From: Halioglobus japonicus | GTDB taxonomy: Bacteria > Pseudomonadota > Gammaproteobacteria > Pseudomonadales > Halieaceae | NCBI GenBank assembly: GCA_902705825.1 | Contig: CACSIL010000012.1 | Location: 122,362 to 186,361 of the forward strand | DNA length: 64,000 nt | Direction: 5' to 3' | Shown: positions 16,867 through 25,704 of the stretch, piece after piece | How positions within the stretch are numbered: the first letter of the stretch is position 1 | Layout of the letters: each line of letters opens with the position of its first letter | Translations under genes and position numbers: made by a program | Notes under the pieces: generated by a model | Database searches by the model: none | What the model saw: only the letters and a program-made list of their open reading frames with translations | Told to the model about the DNA's origin: nothing

Positions 16867-17637
16867 TTAACCGGCGTTCGCCACAGATCCGCCATCCAGT
16901 ACAATCATCTGTCCCGTCACAAACGCGGAAGCACGCGAACAAAGATAGATAGCGGTACCGGCTGCGTCTTCTGCACTGCCCAGACGACGGCAGGGGAAAG
17001 TCGCGGCCAACTCAGCTTCATGCGGCAAGAAATGTGCCGTCATCTTGCTGGGAAAAAAACCGGGGGCAATACCGTTAACATTGATGCCTTCGGGCGCGAG
17101 GTCCGCTCCGAGATGCCGGGTCAATTGGTGTACCGCCGCCTTACTGGCGGAATATGCGTAATTGTTCATGTGCGGATGGGTAATGCCATTAATAGAGCCG
17201 ATGTTGATAACCCTTGCCGGATCGTCTGTGCTGCCCGCTTCACGCAATGCCGGCAGCAATTGCTGCGTCAAAAAAAACAGGGATTTCACATTGATATCCA
17301 TTGTTTTGTCCCAGCCACTCTCAGGGAATTCATCGATCTCGGCACCCCAGGTAGCACCTGCGTTATTCACCAGAATATCTACGCGTGACTCCTTTTCCCG
17401 AACCGCCGCGGCAAACGCGCTTACCCCCTCCAATGTCGAAAGGTCTGCCGGAATGGCGATGCACTGCCCCAACTCGCAAAGCTCCTGCTCTGTCGCGCGC
17501 AACTCCTGTTCCTTTCGTGCAGTGATATAGGTCTTTACACCATTTTCAACAAACCCTCGCGCGATCATCGCGCCGATTCCGCGAGAACCGCCGGTTACCA
17601 CTGCCACCTTGCCTTCGATACTAAAAAGATCTTTCAT
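16867..17637 (-). CDS. Short-chain dehydrogenase/reductase (SDR), 3-oxoacyl reductase-like
   Basis: 256 residues, classical SDR: T-G-G-S-R-G-I-G at 15-22, N-N-A-G at 91-94, and catalytic S148 with Y162-K166 (Y-S-A-S-K). The C-terminus is G-Q-M-I-V-L-D-G-G. R-K after the second strand suggests NADP preference. It is probably a beta-hydroxyacyl or steroid-type dehydrogenase. It lies 77 bases downstream of the AraC-type regulator on the same strand, so it may belong to that regulator's unit. ATG at 17637 has AAGGA upstream. Confidence 0.88.
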   Translation of the reverse strand: MKDLFSIEGKVAVVTGGSRGIGAMIARGFVENGVKTYITARKEQELRATEQELCELGQCIAIPADLSTLEGVSAFAAAVREKESRVDILVNNAGATWGAEIDEFPESGWDKTMDINVKSLFFLTQQLLPALREAGSTDDPARVINIGSINGITHPHMNNYAYSASKAAVHQLTRHLGADLAPEGINVNGIAPGFFPSKMTAHFLPHEAELAATFPCRRLGSAEDAAGTAIYLCSRASAFVTGQMIVLDGGSVANAG

Positions 17638-17714
17638 GTTTCGTCCTTATCCTGAAGTAAATTGAAGCTATCACAACGGCTATCGCAGAACGATCATGCC
17701 ATTGCCTTGAATTA

Positions 17715-18734
17715 TCAGCCACTCGTGCGCTGGCGATACTCGGTTGGCGCGCATCCACACCACGCTTTAAACGCGTTGGAAAACGACGCCTGATCGGAAT
17801 AGCCCAGCAGCAGCGCAATTTCGGTCACAGCCAGACGAGGGTCATCGAGATAACGCCGTGACTGTTCCTCGCGAACATCCTGCAGTACCTTCTTGAAACT
17901 GGCGCCCAGTGCACTGAGCCGTCGTTGTAATGTGCGCCGGGAAATACCCAGTTCTTCGGCGAGACTATCGATGGTCAAACCACCGCCTGGCAGTGCCCTG
18001 CGTATCGCCACTCGGATCTCATGCAAAAAGGGCGGAACGCTCACAGGTTCCTCAAATACAGAGCGCGCACCTTCCCAAAAATCACCACCGGGATCAAAAC
18101 CCACATCGATCAAAGGGTAGCGCACGACTTCACGCGGGAAATACAGGCAACTGACCTCGCAGCCAAATTTCAGGTCTGTTCCGAAAGTCCGTGTCAGTGC
18201 TCGCGTATCCGCCGGTACCGGATAGGTGAACTCAGCACTGCGCACAGGTACCGGCAATGCACAGATGGCGTTCACTATATCCGCTGACGATTTCAGCATC
18301 TCGTCAATCAGCGGCCGCCACGCGGCAGTTTCTGCATTGAGCGGGTGCCATTCAAGCCGGATAAAATCACCCTTGGAACGAATCAATACGCGCCCGGTGT
18401 CACCACGCAGCCGGATGGTACTGGGGATAACATTAAAGTATTCCTTCAAGTTCCGACAGATAGTCGTCATGTAAAGATGCAGGTTCATCCCGCTGAAATA
18501 GATGATGCGCCCCACATAAAGACCGATATCCGGATCGCCACTGCGCTCGACAGCCATGCGGTAAAGGTTCAGATACTGCGCCAGCGGTATCCTTTCACCC
18601 GGCGCGCGTATCAGGTCTTGCTTGATACCGGCATCGCGCAGCAGTTGCGTGCTGTCGACCCCCAGTGCCGAAGCGGCCTGCAATACCGCTGTCAGGCAGG
18701 GTGCCGTAACACTGGCACCGCCATCAGCGGCCAC
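17715..18734 (-). CDS. AraC-family transcriptional regulator (Arabinose_bd type)
   Basis: 339 residues. The N-terminal 200 residues are the Arabinose_bd-type ligand domain (L-L-R-D-A-G-I-K, G-D-P-D-I-G-L-Y-V-G-R-I). The C-terminal AraC DNA-binding domain has two helix-turn-helix units (I-D-S-L-A-E-E-L-G-I-S-R-R-T-L-Q-R-R-L and V-T-E-I-A-L-L-L-G-Y-S-D-Q-A-S-F-S-N-A-F). Relatives control catabolic genes for fatty, steroid or aromatic compounds. The start is a GTG at 18734 that overlaps the end of the carboxylase gene by 11 bases, so it is likely translated from the same transcript and may autoregulate the cluster. Confidence 0.88.
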   Translation of the reverse strand: MAADGGASVTAPCLTAVLQAASALGVDSTQLLRDAGIKQDLIRAPGERIPLAQYLNLYRMAVERSGDPDIGLYVGRIIYFSGMNLHLYMTTICRNLKEYFNVIPSTIRLRGDTGRVLIRSKGDFIRLEWHPLNAETAAWRPLIDEMLKSSADIVNAICALPVPVRSAEFTYPVPADTRALTRTFGTDLKFGCEVSCLYFPREVVRYPLIDVGFDPGGDFWEGARSVFEEPVSVPPFLHEIRVAIRRALPGGGLTIDSLAEELGISRRTLQRRLSALGASFKKVLQDVREEQSRRYLDDPRLAVTEIALLLGYSDQASFSNAFKAWCGCAPTEYRQRTSG

Positions 18735-20259
18735 TGGGTTTTGCAGCTCTCAGTGCCCGCAGGACGACCGCGCGGGTATCAGCAGGGTCTATCACCGCAT
18801 CCAGTTCCAGATAGGATGCCGCTTCCGACGCCTTGCCGATCTCATACATCCGTGCAACCAGCTGCTGAAACAGTTGTTCGCGTGCGGCCGGGTCCTCCTC
18901 TGCCTCCAGTTCTTTCTTGAAGCCGAGGCGCACAGCACCCTCCAGCCCCATGCCGCCAAACTCCCCGGTCGGCCAGGCCGCAGCATACACCGGCGCGACA
19001 AAAGTACCGCCCGTCATCGCCATCGCCCCGAGGCCATAAGCCTTGCGTAAAAATATCGTCACGATAGGTACGCGCAGTCGGGAACCCACCAAAAATAGCG
19101 AGGACATACGCCGCACAGCACCCTCCTGCTCGCTGTCGGGGCCCACCATGAAACCGGGGGTATCTGTCAGGGAGAGCACCGGCATGGAAAAGGCATCACA
19201 CACCTGCAGAAAACGCGCGGCTTTCTCCGAGGAAACCGCATCGACGGCCCCACCTAACTGCTGGCAATCATTCGCGATCAACGCGACAGGTTTACCCTCC
19301 AGGCGGATAAACCCTGTGATAATGCCGCGCCCGTAGATTCGCTGTAACTCAAGAAATGACCCTGTATCAGCAAGCGTTTCAATGATACGGCGCACCGGGT
19401 AGCCCCAGCGCCGGTCCTCCGGAATGGTATCGCGCAGCAGTATCTGCGGTGCGGCTTCCCAATCGCTCACGTCGCCCTGAAAATAGGAGAGCAGTTGTTT
19501 TGCGATTGCCGTCGCATGCGCCTCGTCATCGGCGACGATATCCACCACGCCATTTTTTTCCTGTACTTCGATGGGGCCAATAGCGGTGGGTTCATGCTTG
19601 CCCATGCCGCCGCCTTCGATCATCGCCGGCCCCGCCATACCTATCCAGGAATTACGTGTCGCAATACAAAAGTCGGCACAACCGAACAACGCAGCGTTGC
19701 CGGCAAAACAGTAGCCATTATTGACAGCGATCCGCGGCACCACACCACTGAGCGATGCCCAGGTGCTGAATGATTTGATATTCAGTCCCGCTATCTGCGT
19801 GGTGACATCGGTATCACCCGGTCGCCCACCACCGCCCTCGGTATACATAACGAGTGGCAAGGCCTGTTGTTCGGCCAGCTCACAGATACGATCCAGTTTG
19901 CGGTGGTGGAAGAATCCCTGAGTACCCGCAAGTACGGAGTAGTCATTGACGATGACAGCCGCGCGCGCGCGTTCAGCGCCGACGAGATCGGTGTTGATCG
20001 TGCAAGTCCCGGTAATAATGCCGTCGGCGGCGGTACGGCTTTGCAGATCGCGATAATCGCGGCGACTGCGCTGCGCGGCGACAGCCAATTGACCGTACTC
20101 TTGAAACGAGTCCTCATCTACGAGGTCGGCCACGTTTTCACGCGCCGTGCGGTAGCCCTTCGCATAGCGCTTCTGACGCGCTTCGTCGCGTGCATCGTCC
20201 AGGGTGAGGGCTATTCGTTCCCGCAGGGCCTGCAGTTCTGGTCTGATTTCGCCGTCCAT
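18724..20259 (-). CDS. Acyl-CoA carboxylase beta subunit (carboxyltransferase)
   Basis: 511 residues with both halves of the carboxyltransferase crotonase-like fold: an N-half that binds acyl-CoA (G-F-F-H-H-R-K, E-G-G-G-G-R-P-G) and a C-half that binds biotin (G-R-G-I-I-T-G-F, T-D-T-P-G-F-M-V-G, R-K-A-Y-G-L-G-A-M-A-M). It transfers carboxyl from carboxybiotin to a short or branched acyl-CoA (propionyl-, methylcrotonyl- or geranyl-type). No biotin carboxylase or biotin carrier gene is nearby, so the alpha subunit must be elsewhere. ATG at 20259 has GGAG upstream. It is the fifth gene of the minus-strand run that starts with the acyl-CoA dehydrogenase. Confidence 0.87.
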   Translation of the reverse strand: MDGEIRPELQALRERIALTLDDARDEARQKRYAKGYRTARENVADLVDEDSFQEYGQLAVAAQRSRRDYRDLQSRTAADGIITGTCTINTDLVGAERARAAVIVNDYSVLAGTQGFFHHRKLDRICELAEQQALPLVMYTEGGGGRPGDTDVTTQIAGLNIKSFSTWASLSGVVPRIAVNNGYCFAGNAALFGCADFCIATRNSWIGMAGPAMIEGGGMGKHEPTAIGPIEVQEKNGVVDIVADDEAHATAIAKQLLSYFQGDVSDWEAAPQILLRDTIPEDRRWGYPVRRIIETLADTGSFLELQRIYGRGIITGFIRLEGKPVALIANDCQQLGGAVDAVSSEKAARFLQVCDAFSMPVLSLTDTPGFMVGPDSEQEGAVRRMSSLFLVGSRLRVPIVTIFLRKAYGLGAMAMTGGTFVAPVYAAAWPTGEFGGMGLEGAVRLGFKKELEAEEDPAAREQLFQQLVARMYEIGKASEAASYLELDAVIDPADTRAVVLRALRAAKPSGR

Positions 20260-20356
20260 CGATTACTCCGCATTACTGTCAGCGAAACACTATAACGCAG
20301 ATGGCAACTGGGAATAGCGCTCTCCTGCCGCACGACGTGGAAGGGGTGGTTCTGTT

Positions 20357-21145
20357 TCAGCGCCCCTGCCAAACGGGTGCGCGTTTCTCCATAAAGGCCA
20401 CAACGCCCTCCTGGGCATCATCACTGGTGATGCAGATATGCTGCAACTTGGCCTCGTTGGAGATAGTGTCCCCCACCGACTCCTCAATTGCCGCATTAAT
20501 AGCCTGTTTGGCATAGCGTAACGACAAAGGCGCTTTACCGGCAACCTCTTCTGCCCAGGACAAGGTGTCCTGCAGCAATGTATCGGCTGGCACGACGCGG
20601 TTGCACAGCCCCCAGTCCAGGCACTTTTCAGCGGACAGTTTTTCGCCGGTCACGATGACTTCATAGGCGCGCTTGCGACCCAGGGTTCGAACCAGATGCC
20701 AGGTGGCACCGCCATCCGGCACCAGGCTGATGGCGGCAAAAGCCTGGTAGAGATAGGCGTTATCTGCCATTACAGTAAGATCGCAGACCATGCCAAAGGC
20801 GCTGCCAATACCGGCACAGGCGCCGTTAATGGCGCTAATCCAGGGCTTGGGTGCCTCGTAAATCTCCATCAGAATAGGCTTGTACTCACCATTGAGCTGA
20901 TCTTCAACACGGAAACTCGTTCTATCCTCAGGCATATCCTGCAAATCAGCTCCCGCACTGAAGGCCCGGCCCTCTCCGGTCAACACCACGACACGCACGG
21001 TATCGTCGTCATTTACTTCACGCACCGCCGGCAGCAACTCGCGCCGCAGCGCACCATCAAAACTGTTCAGTTTGTCCGGTCGATTGAGGGTCACCACCGC
21101 CACCGGTCCGTGTCGCTCTACCTTTACGGTTTCATATTTCGCCAT
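20357..21145 (-). CDS. Crotonase-fold isomerase (PaaG-like), annotated enoyl-CoA hydratase
   Basis: 262 residues of the crotonase fold, with the oxyanion-hole segment R-A-F-S-A-G-A-D-L near 60 and C-A-G-I-G-S-A-F-G. Neither of the two glutamates that add water in true hydratases is present: the positions read A in G-S-A-F-G-M-V-C-D and A in Q-A-F-A-A-I-S-L. Instead there is V-P-D-G-G-A-T-W-H-L, where PaaG-type isomerases use the aspartate. It is therefore more likely a double-bond isomerase or similar than a hydratase. ATG at 21145 follows AGAGGA. The gap to the carboxylase gene is 97 bases. Confidence 0.85.
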   Translation of the reverse strand: MAKYETVKVERHGPVAVVTLNRPDKLNSFDGALRRELLPAVREVNDDDTVRVVVLTGEGRAFSAGADLQDMPEDRTSFRVEDQLNGEYKPILMEIYEAPKPWISAINGACAGIGSAFGMVCDLTVMADNAYLYQAFAAISLVPDGGATWHLVRTLGRKRAYEVIVTGEKLSAEKCLDWGLCNRVVPADTLLQDTLSWAEEVAGKAPLSLRYAKQAINAAIEESVGDTISNEAKLQHICITSDDAQEGVVAFMEKRAPVWQGR

Positions 21146-21171
21146 GGAGCAATTCCTCTACCCTTGCAATC

Positions 21172-22305
21172 TTATAGAATTGAACCAGCACTTCTAAGAC
21201 TCGCCAGTTCCTGTTCAGCAAAACCCATTGATTTCAGTACCGCGTCGGTGTCCTGCCCGGCCTCGTGTGCGCCGTGTTTTACCTCAGACGGCGTGCGACC
21301 AAAGCGCGGCGCCGGAGCTGGCTGGGTCACACCATCCACCTCGATATAGGTATTACGCGCGACATTGGCAGGGTGTTTCGGCGCGTCCATAAAATTCAAT
21401 ACCGGCGCAAAGCACACGTCGGTACCTTCCATGATTTCACACCACTGAGCCTGGGTCTTCTGCTTGAATATCGTCGTCAGCTTTTCTTTCATCAACGGCC
21501 ACGCCGCCTTGTCGTTCTGCGCACCAAAATCAGCTTCAGGTAACTCCGCCAACTGTTTTAACAACGCATAGAACTGCGGCTCGATTGAACCGATTGAAAT
21601 ATACTCGCCATCAGCGCATTCGTAGGTGTCATAAAAATGTGCACCGCCATCGAGCATATTGGATTCACGCTGCGTAGCGTCCCACATACCAAAAGACTGG
21701 AAGCTGTGGAACATCCACATCAGCTGCGCGGCGCCGTCGACCATCGCCACATCAATGACCTGCCCTTTGCCAGAGTTGGATGTCTCCAGCAGTGCAGCGA
21801 GAATACCGTTGACCAGCAGCATTCCGCCACCGCCCATATCGCCGACGAGATTTAGCGGCGGCACGGGCTTTTCCTCCCTGCGCCCCATCGCGTACAGCGC
21901 TCCGGTAATGGAAATATAGTTGATATCGTGTCCGGCGCTCTGTGCCAGAGGCCCTTCCTGCCCCCATCCAGTCATGCGGGCAAACACCAGTTTGGGATTG
22001 CGCGCCAGACAAACATCCGGGCCTATCCCCAATTTTTCACAAACGCCAGGGCGGAACGGGTCGATAATGACATCGGCGTTCTCCACCATGCGCAATAAGG
22101 TTTCCAGCCCACCGGGGTCCTTCAGGTTGATTGCGACCGACTTCTTGCCGCGCGAGCTGACATCCTTCATAACAAGGGCGTTGGCTCCGGCAGAGCGATC
22201 AATCACAATCACCTCTGCACCCATATCAGCCAGCATCATGCCACCCATCGGAGCGGGTCCGATCCCGGCAAGCTCTATCACTGTATAGCCGTGTAATGGC
22301 CCCAT
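21172..22305 (-). CDS. Alpha-methylacyl-CoA racemase (CaiB/BaiF family)
   Basis: 377 residues, collinear with the bacterial racemase Mcr and human AMACR. The catalytic set is H126 (G-H-D-I-N-Y-I-S), D156 (V-G-D-M-G-G-G) and E242 (S-I-E-P-Q-F-Y). It interconverts R and S 2-methylacyl-CoA esters, letting methyl-branched chains (sterol side chain, isoprenoid acids) enter beta-oxidation, which needs the S form. Typical class III CoA-transferases have an aspartate at 169-like position in a different context; this one reads as a racemase. Start: ATG at 22305 after AGGAG. It is 26 bases ahead of the crotonase gene, in one operon. Confidence 0.9.
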   Translation of the reverse strand: MGPLHGYTVIELAGIGPAPMGGMMLADMGAEVIVIDRSAGANALVMKDVSSRGKKSVAINLKDPGGLETLLRMVENADVIIDPFRPGVCEKLGIGPDVCLARNPKLVFARMTGWGQEGPLAQSAGHDINYISITGALYAMGRREEKPVPPLNLVGDMGGGGMLLVNGILAALLETSNSGKGQVIDVAMVDGAAQLMWMFHSFQSFGMWDATQRESNMLDGGAHFYDTYECADGEYISIGSIEPQFYALLKQLAELPEADFGAQNDKAAWPLMKEKLTTIFKQKTQAQWCEIMEGTDVCFAPVLNFMDAPKHPANVARNTYIEVDGVTQPAPAPRFGRTPSEVKHGAHEAGQDTDAVLKSMGFAEQELASLRSAGSIL

Positions 22306-22335
22306 TGGGTTTCTCCTGTTCTTATAGAGCGTGCA

Positions 22336-22355
22336 GCGCCGGAGAATTCCGGCGC
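22336..22355 (-). other. Intercistronic stem-loop in the beta-oxidation operon
   Basis: A perfect 8-bp stem (GCGCCGGA at 22336-22343, TCCGGCGC at 22348-22355) with a 4-base loop lies between the SDR stop and the racemase start. A second short repeat, GGAAC-AGT-GTTCC, follows. There is no T-run, so it is probably an RNA processing or stability element, not a terminator. Confidence 0.6.
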
Positions 22356-22382
22356 GTAGTTGGAACAGTGTTCCGCGCAGCC

Positions 22383-23174
22383 TTACTTAGGCTGCATACG
22401 GATGCCACCATCCATGCGGACACATTCGCCATTGATGTAATCGTTTTCTACCAGTTGTTGTGCCAACTGGGCGATTTCGTCTGCCTTACCGAGACGCTTG
22501 GGATACAGCACCTGACTTGCCAGCGGCTGCAGGAATTCAGCGATTTCCGGCGTCATTTCTTCAGCACCGCCCATCATCAGAGGTGTGGCGATCAGACCGG
22601 GGACGATGGTGTTAACACGAATACCCAGTACCGCAAGATCGCGAGCAATCGGCAGTGTCATGCCCACAACACCACCCTTGGATGCAGAGTAGGCAGCCTG
22701 TCCAACCTGGCCTTCATAAGCTGCGATAGACGCGGTATTGATGATGACACCGCGGCCGCCGTCTTCATTGAGAACAGCGTTATCCGCCATTTTCTCGGCG
22801 CACAATCGCAGCACATTGAACGTGCCCACCAGGTTGATCTGGATAATACGGTTGAATTCATCCAGCGGAAAAGGACCTTTTTTACCCATAGTGCGCATCG
22901 CGTTGCCGGTACCGGCAAAGTTACAGCAGATATGAATGCCGCCAAAGGCTTCCATAGTCGCCGCGATTCCGGCAGCAACCGATGCTTCATCGGTGACATT
23001 GACACTGCAGAAAATAACGCTGCCAGAAAATTCTTCAACCAGTTGGTTGGCCTTTTCCTCGTTCATATCAAAAATCGCCACCTTGGCGCCATTGGCGACA
23101 AAACGCTTCACAGTTGCACGGCCCAGGCCAGATGCACCACCGGTGATGACGGCTACTTTATCTTTCAGATCCAT
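22383..23174 (-). CDS. 3-hydroxyacyl-CoA dehydrogenase type 2 (HSD10-like SDR)
   Basis: 263 residues very like HSD17B10: T-G-G-A-S-G-L-G at 11-18, D36 selecting NAD, catalytic S149, Y162 and K166, and the stretch Y-E-G-Q-V-G-Q-A-A-Y-S-A-S-K-G-G-V-V-G-M. It oxidises 3-hydroxy-2-methylacyl-CoA and other beta-hydroxyacyl-CoAs, with known activity on steroids. ATG at 23174 after GGAG. It sits between the acyl-CoA dehydrogenase gene (40 bases upstream) and the racemase gene, supporting branched-chain beta-oxidation. Confidence 0.9.
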   Translation of the reverse strand: MDLKDKVAVITGGASGLGRATVKRFVANGAKVAIFDMNEEKANQLVEEFSGSVIFCSVNVTDEASVAAGIAATMEAFGGIHICCNFAGTGNAMRTMGKKGPFPLDEFNRIIQINLVGTFNVLRLCAEKMADNAVLNEDGGRGVIINTASIAAYEGQVGQAAYSASKGGVVGMTLPIARDLAVLGIRVNTIVPGLIATPLMMGGAEEMTPEIAEFLQPLASQVLYPKRLGKADEIAQLAQQLVENDYINGECVRMDGGIRMQPK

Positions 23175-23214
23175 TTCATTTCTCCTAGAGGGTCAGTTGT
23201 TTTGCACAAAAGCG

Positions 23215-24390
23215 TTAAAAGTTTCGGGTATTAAACGGGGTGTAATCCTCACCCAGGAAATCCCGGCTAATGATAATTTTCATTACCTCGGAACTGCCAG
23301 CGTAGATTGTCGAAATCTTCGCGTCAGTATACTGCCTGCTAATGGGGTATTCGTCCATGTAACCGTTACCGCCATGAAACTGTACACCGATGTCTGCCGC
23401 GACCACCTGCAATTCACTGGTGGCAAGTTTTGCCTTGGCGGCATCGATGGCCGTCAGCTGGCCGGCATTGAAGGCTGCGACACACTGGTCAACATAGACT
23501 TGCGCGAAATCCAGTTGGGTGCGCAGCTCCGCCAACTTGAACTGGGTATTCTGGAATGCCGAGACCGGCTTGCCAAAGGCCTTGCGTTCTTTCACATAAT
23601 CCAGCGTGAGGTCAAAGGACAGCTGCGCGGCGGACAGGTAGCCGGCGGCACCGATCAGGCGCTCCTCGGCCAGCCCTTTCATCAGGTAGATAAAGCCCTG
23701 CCCCGGCTCGCCCAGCACATTGGCTTTGGGCACTTTGACGTCATTGAAGAACAGCTCGGCTGTATCCTGAGCCTTCAAACCCATCTTTTTCAGATTGCGC
23801 CCGCGCTCGAAGCCCTCCATGCCGCGCTCGACGATAAACAGCGTCATGTGGTGGGGGTTGTTATCGGGGTCGGTTTTGGCGGCAACGATCACAATATCGG
23901 CGTTCACGCCATTGGAAATAAACGTTTTTGAGCCATTAAGTACCCAGTGATCATCCTTTTCCACTGCCGTGGAACGCATACCTGCGAGGTCGCTGCCAGC
24001 ATCGGGCTCCGTCATGGCTATAGCCAGAACACTCTCTCCGCTTACACATCCGGGCAGCAGGCGCTGGCACTGTTCATCACTACCGAAGCGTGTCAGATAG
24101 GGGCCTACCAGGCGACTGTGCAAGGTATTGTACCAATCGCCGACACGGGCGTAGCTGGTCTCCTCGATGATGATTTGCTCAAAGCGAAAATCGGGATCGC
24201 CCATGCCACCGTACTTTTCCTCGGGCCAGACCATCAGAAAGCCCTGCTCCCCCGCTTTGCGAAACGCGGCGCGGTCAACAATTCCGGCCTCACGCCAGCT
24301 CTCCATATGTGGCACAATCTCCGCTGCGAGAAATTTGCGATAGGCATCGCGAAACATGTGCTGCTCTTCAGTAAATGCTCGTTGCAACAT
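23215..24390 (-). CDS. Acyl-CoA dehydrogenase (long-chain/LCAD-like)
   Basis: 391 residues: T-E-P-D-A-G-S-D-L and W-V-L-N-G-S-K-T-F-I-S-N-G for FAD and substrate, R-K-A-F-G-K-P-V-S-A-F-Q, and a C-terminal Y-A-G-S-S-E-V-M-K. The latter has Ala where MCAD has its catalytic Glu, as in the LCAD/IVD branch in which the base lies earlier; I could not fix that residue with certainty. Start: ATG at 24390 follows AGGGG; the frame open to 24489 would add 33 unlikely residues. It is the first gene of the minus-strand beta-oxidation run and diverges from the diguanylate cyclase gene. Confidence 0.88.
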   Translation of the reverse strand: MLQRAFTEEQHMFRDAYRKFLAAEIVPHMESWREAGIVDRAAFRKAGEQGFLMVWPEEKYGGMGDPDFRFEQIIIEETSYARVGDWYNTLHSRLVGPYLTRFGSDEQCQRLLPGCVSGESVLAIAMTEPDAGSDLAGMRSTAVEKDDHWVLNGSKTFISNGVNADIVIVAAKTDPDNNPHHMTLFIVERGMEGFERGRNLKKMGLKAQDTAELFFNDVKVPKANVLGEPGQGFIYLMKGLAEERLIGAAGYLSAAQLSFDLTLDYVKERKAFGKPVSAFQNTQFKLAELRTQLDFAQVYVDQCVAAFNAGQLTAIDAAKAKLATSELQVVAADIGVQFHGGNGYMDEYPISRQYTDAKISTIYAGSSEVMKIIISRDFLGEDYTPFNTRNF

Positions 24391-24524
24391 GGTGTACCCC
24401 TGCAGGCCAGAAAAATATTCGGGCCACAGTATGGTTAGCAGCGCGTAGGCCAACAATGACCCGTCCTGACAATTAAATTGACTGGACATTACAGCCGCCC
24501 ATAGCGGCTCAATCTGGAAAGGTT

Positions 24525-25697
24525 ATGGAACAGATTCACCCCGAAAGCTGGGTCATCATGTACTTTGGGCTGATTTTCGTGATCACCTTTGCGCAGATGC
24601 TCGTGGTCTATGTTCTCAGCGATGCCAGCAACCCTTCACCCGGGCTGGGGCTGTACACCGTGTATTTTATGGCCGCGCTACTGGGCTGGATCGCGTTTGC
24701 TCTGCAACAGGGATCGGCGATACCGATGGTGGTGGATATCCCCTCGGTGGCGTCCATACTCAACAGTTACATTCTGTTTACCGCGGCCGGGCAGCGCGCG
24801 GGGTTCACCCGGGGGCGGGTCGTAATGGGCATAATCTGTCTGGTGACCTGCCTGAGTGTTTTCTTCCTCAAGCCTGCCGAAATGTTCGGTGTCCAGATGG
24901 TCAGCGCCGCATTCTTTTTTCTCGCAGCGGGTGCGCTGTGTGGCTGGCGCAGTTGGAAAAAGAGCAACGTCGGCGACGGCATTATCGCCACTGCCAGCCT
25001 GATGATGTTGATCGGCGTCAGCGGGGCGCTCTATCAATGGCTGGTGCGGGATAATTTCGCACTGGCACAGGCTGTCAATTTCGGCTTCTACAGCTCCGCC
25101 TACACACTTGTTGCAATGGGTTTTATGGCCAGCATGCTGATCGAATATCAGCGCAGCCTGTCGCACCTTGCCACGGAAGACCCACTGACCCAATTGCTCA
25201 ACCACCGCGGCCTGGAAAATGCCCTGCACCTGACCCTGGCCGAAGCCTCCCGCGGGCAGCAGCCAACTGGCGCGGTGATGGCCGGCATCGATCACTTCAG
25301 AGAGATGAACGGTAATTTTGGCAATGAGGCCGGCGACCAGGTTATCCGGCAGGTAGCGCAATGCCTGCAGCGCGCCTCCCGCGGCAGTGATGTCGTAGCC
25401 CGCACTGGCGGCGATGAATTCCTGCTGATCCTGCCCCATACTGACATCGATGGCGCCCGCATACTGGCTGAGCGCATTCGCGCGGACATCGCTGAACGTC
25501 CGCTGGTGGTAAATCAACAGCGTATCCCGGTAACCGTGAGCGTGGGCGTGGCAGGTGCAGTGGGAGAGACTGATCTGGACAAACTGTCACACGAGGCGAA
25601 ACGGGCTATGCAGCTTGCAAAACGGGGCGGACGCAACCGCGTGGCCTCGGTGGACCACCAGCCTATCCGTCTCAGCACCCAGTTCAGCAACGCCTGA
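24525..25697 (+). CDS. Membrane diguanylate cyclase (GGDEF)
   Basis: 390 residues. The N-terminal 205 residues are a bundle of about six or seven hydrophobic helices, a likely membrane sensor of no named family. The C-terminal GGDEF domain starts near 215 (A-T-E-D-P-L-T-Q-L-L-N-H-R-G-L) and has an intact active site G-G-D-E-F and an inhibitory site R-G-S-D exactly five residues before it. It should make c-di-GMP with product feedback. There is no EAL domain. ATG at 24525 has GGAAAGG just upstream. The AraC-type gene starts seven bases after its stop, so the two are co-transcribed. Confidence 0.9.
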   Translation: MEQIHPESWVIMYFGLIFVITFAQMLVVYVLSDASNPSPGLGLYTVYFMAALLGWIAFALQQGSAIPMVVDIPSVASILNSYILFTAAGQRAGFTRGRVVMGIICLVTCLSVFFLKPAEMFGVQMVSAAFFFLAAGALCGWRSWKKSNVGDGIIATASLMMLIGVSGALYQWLVRDNFALAQAVNFGFYSSAYTLVAMGFMASMLIEYQRSLSHLATEDPLTQLLNHRGLENALHLTLAEASRGQQPTGAVMAGIDHFREMNGNFGNEAGDQVIRQVAQCLQRASRGSDVVARTGGDEFLLILPHTDIDGARILAERIRADIAERPLVVNQQRIPVTVSVGVAGAVGETDLDKLSHEAKRAMQLAKRGGRNRVASVDHQPIRLSTQFSNA

Positions 25698-25704
25698 CTG
25701 CCGT

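Noticed and set aside
22296..23234. A 312-residue plus-strand frame opposite the HSD10-like gene
   Set aside because: It is a shadow of a gene with clear SDR motifs; composition is His/Cys-rich and no domain is seen.
24678..25517. A 279-residue minus-strand frame
   Set aside because: It is antisense to the diguanylate cyclase, whose GGDEF and inhibitory motifs are intact.
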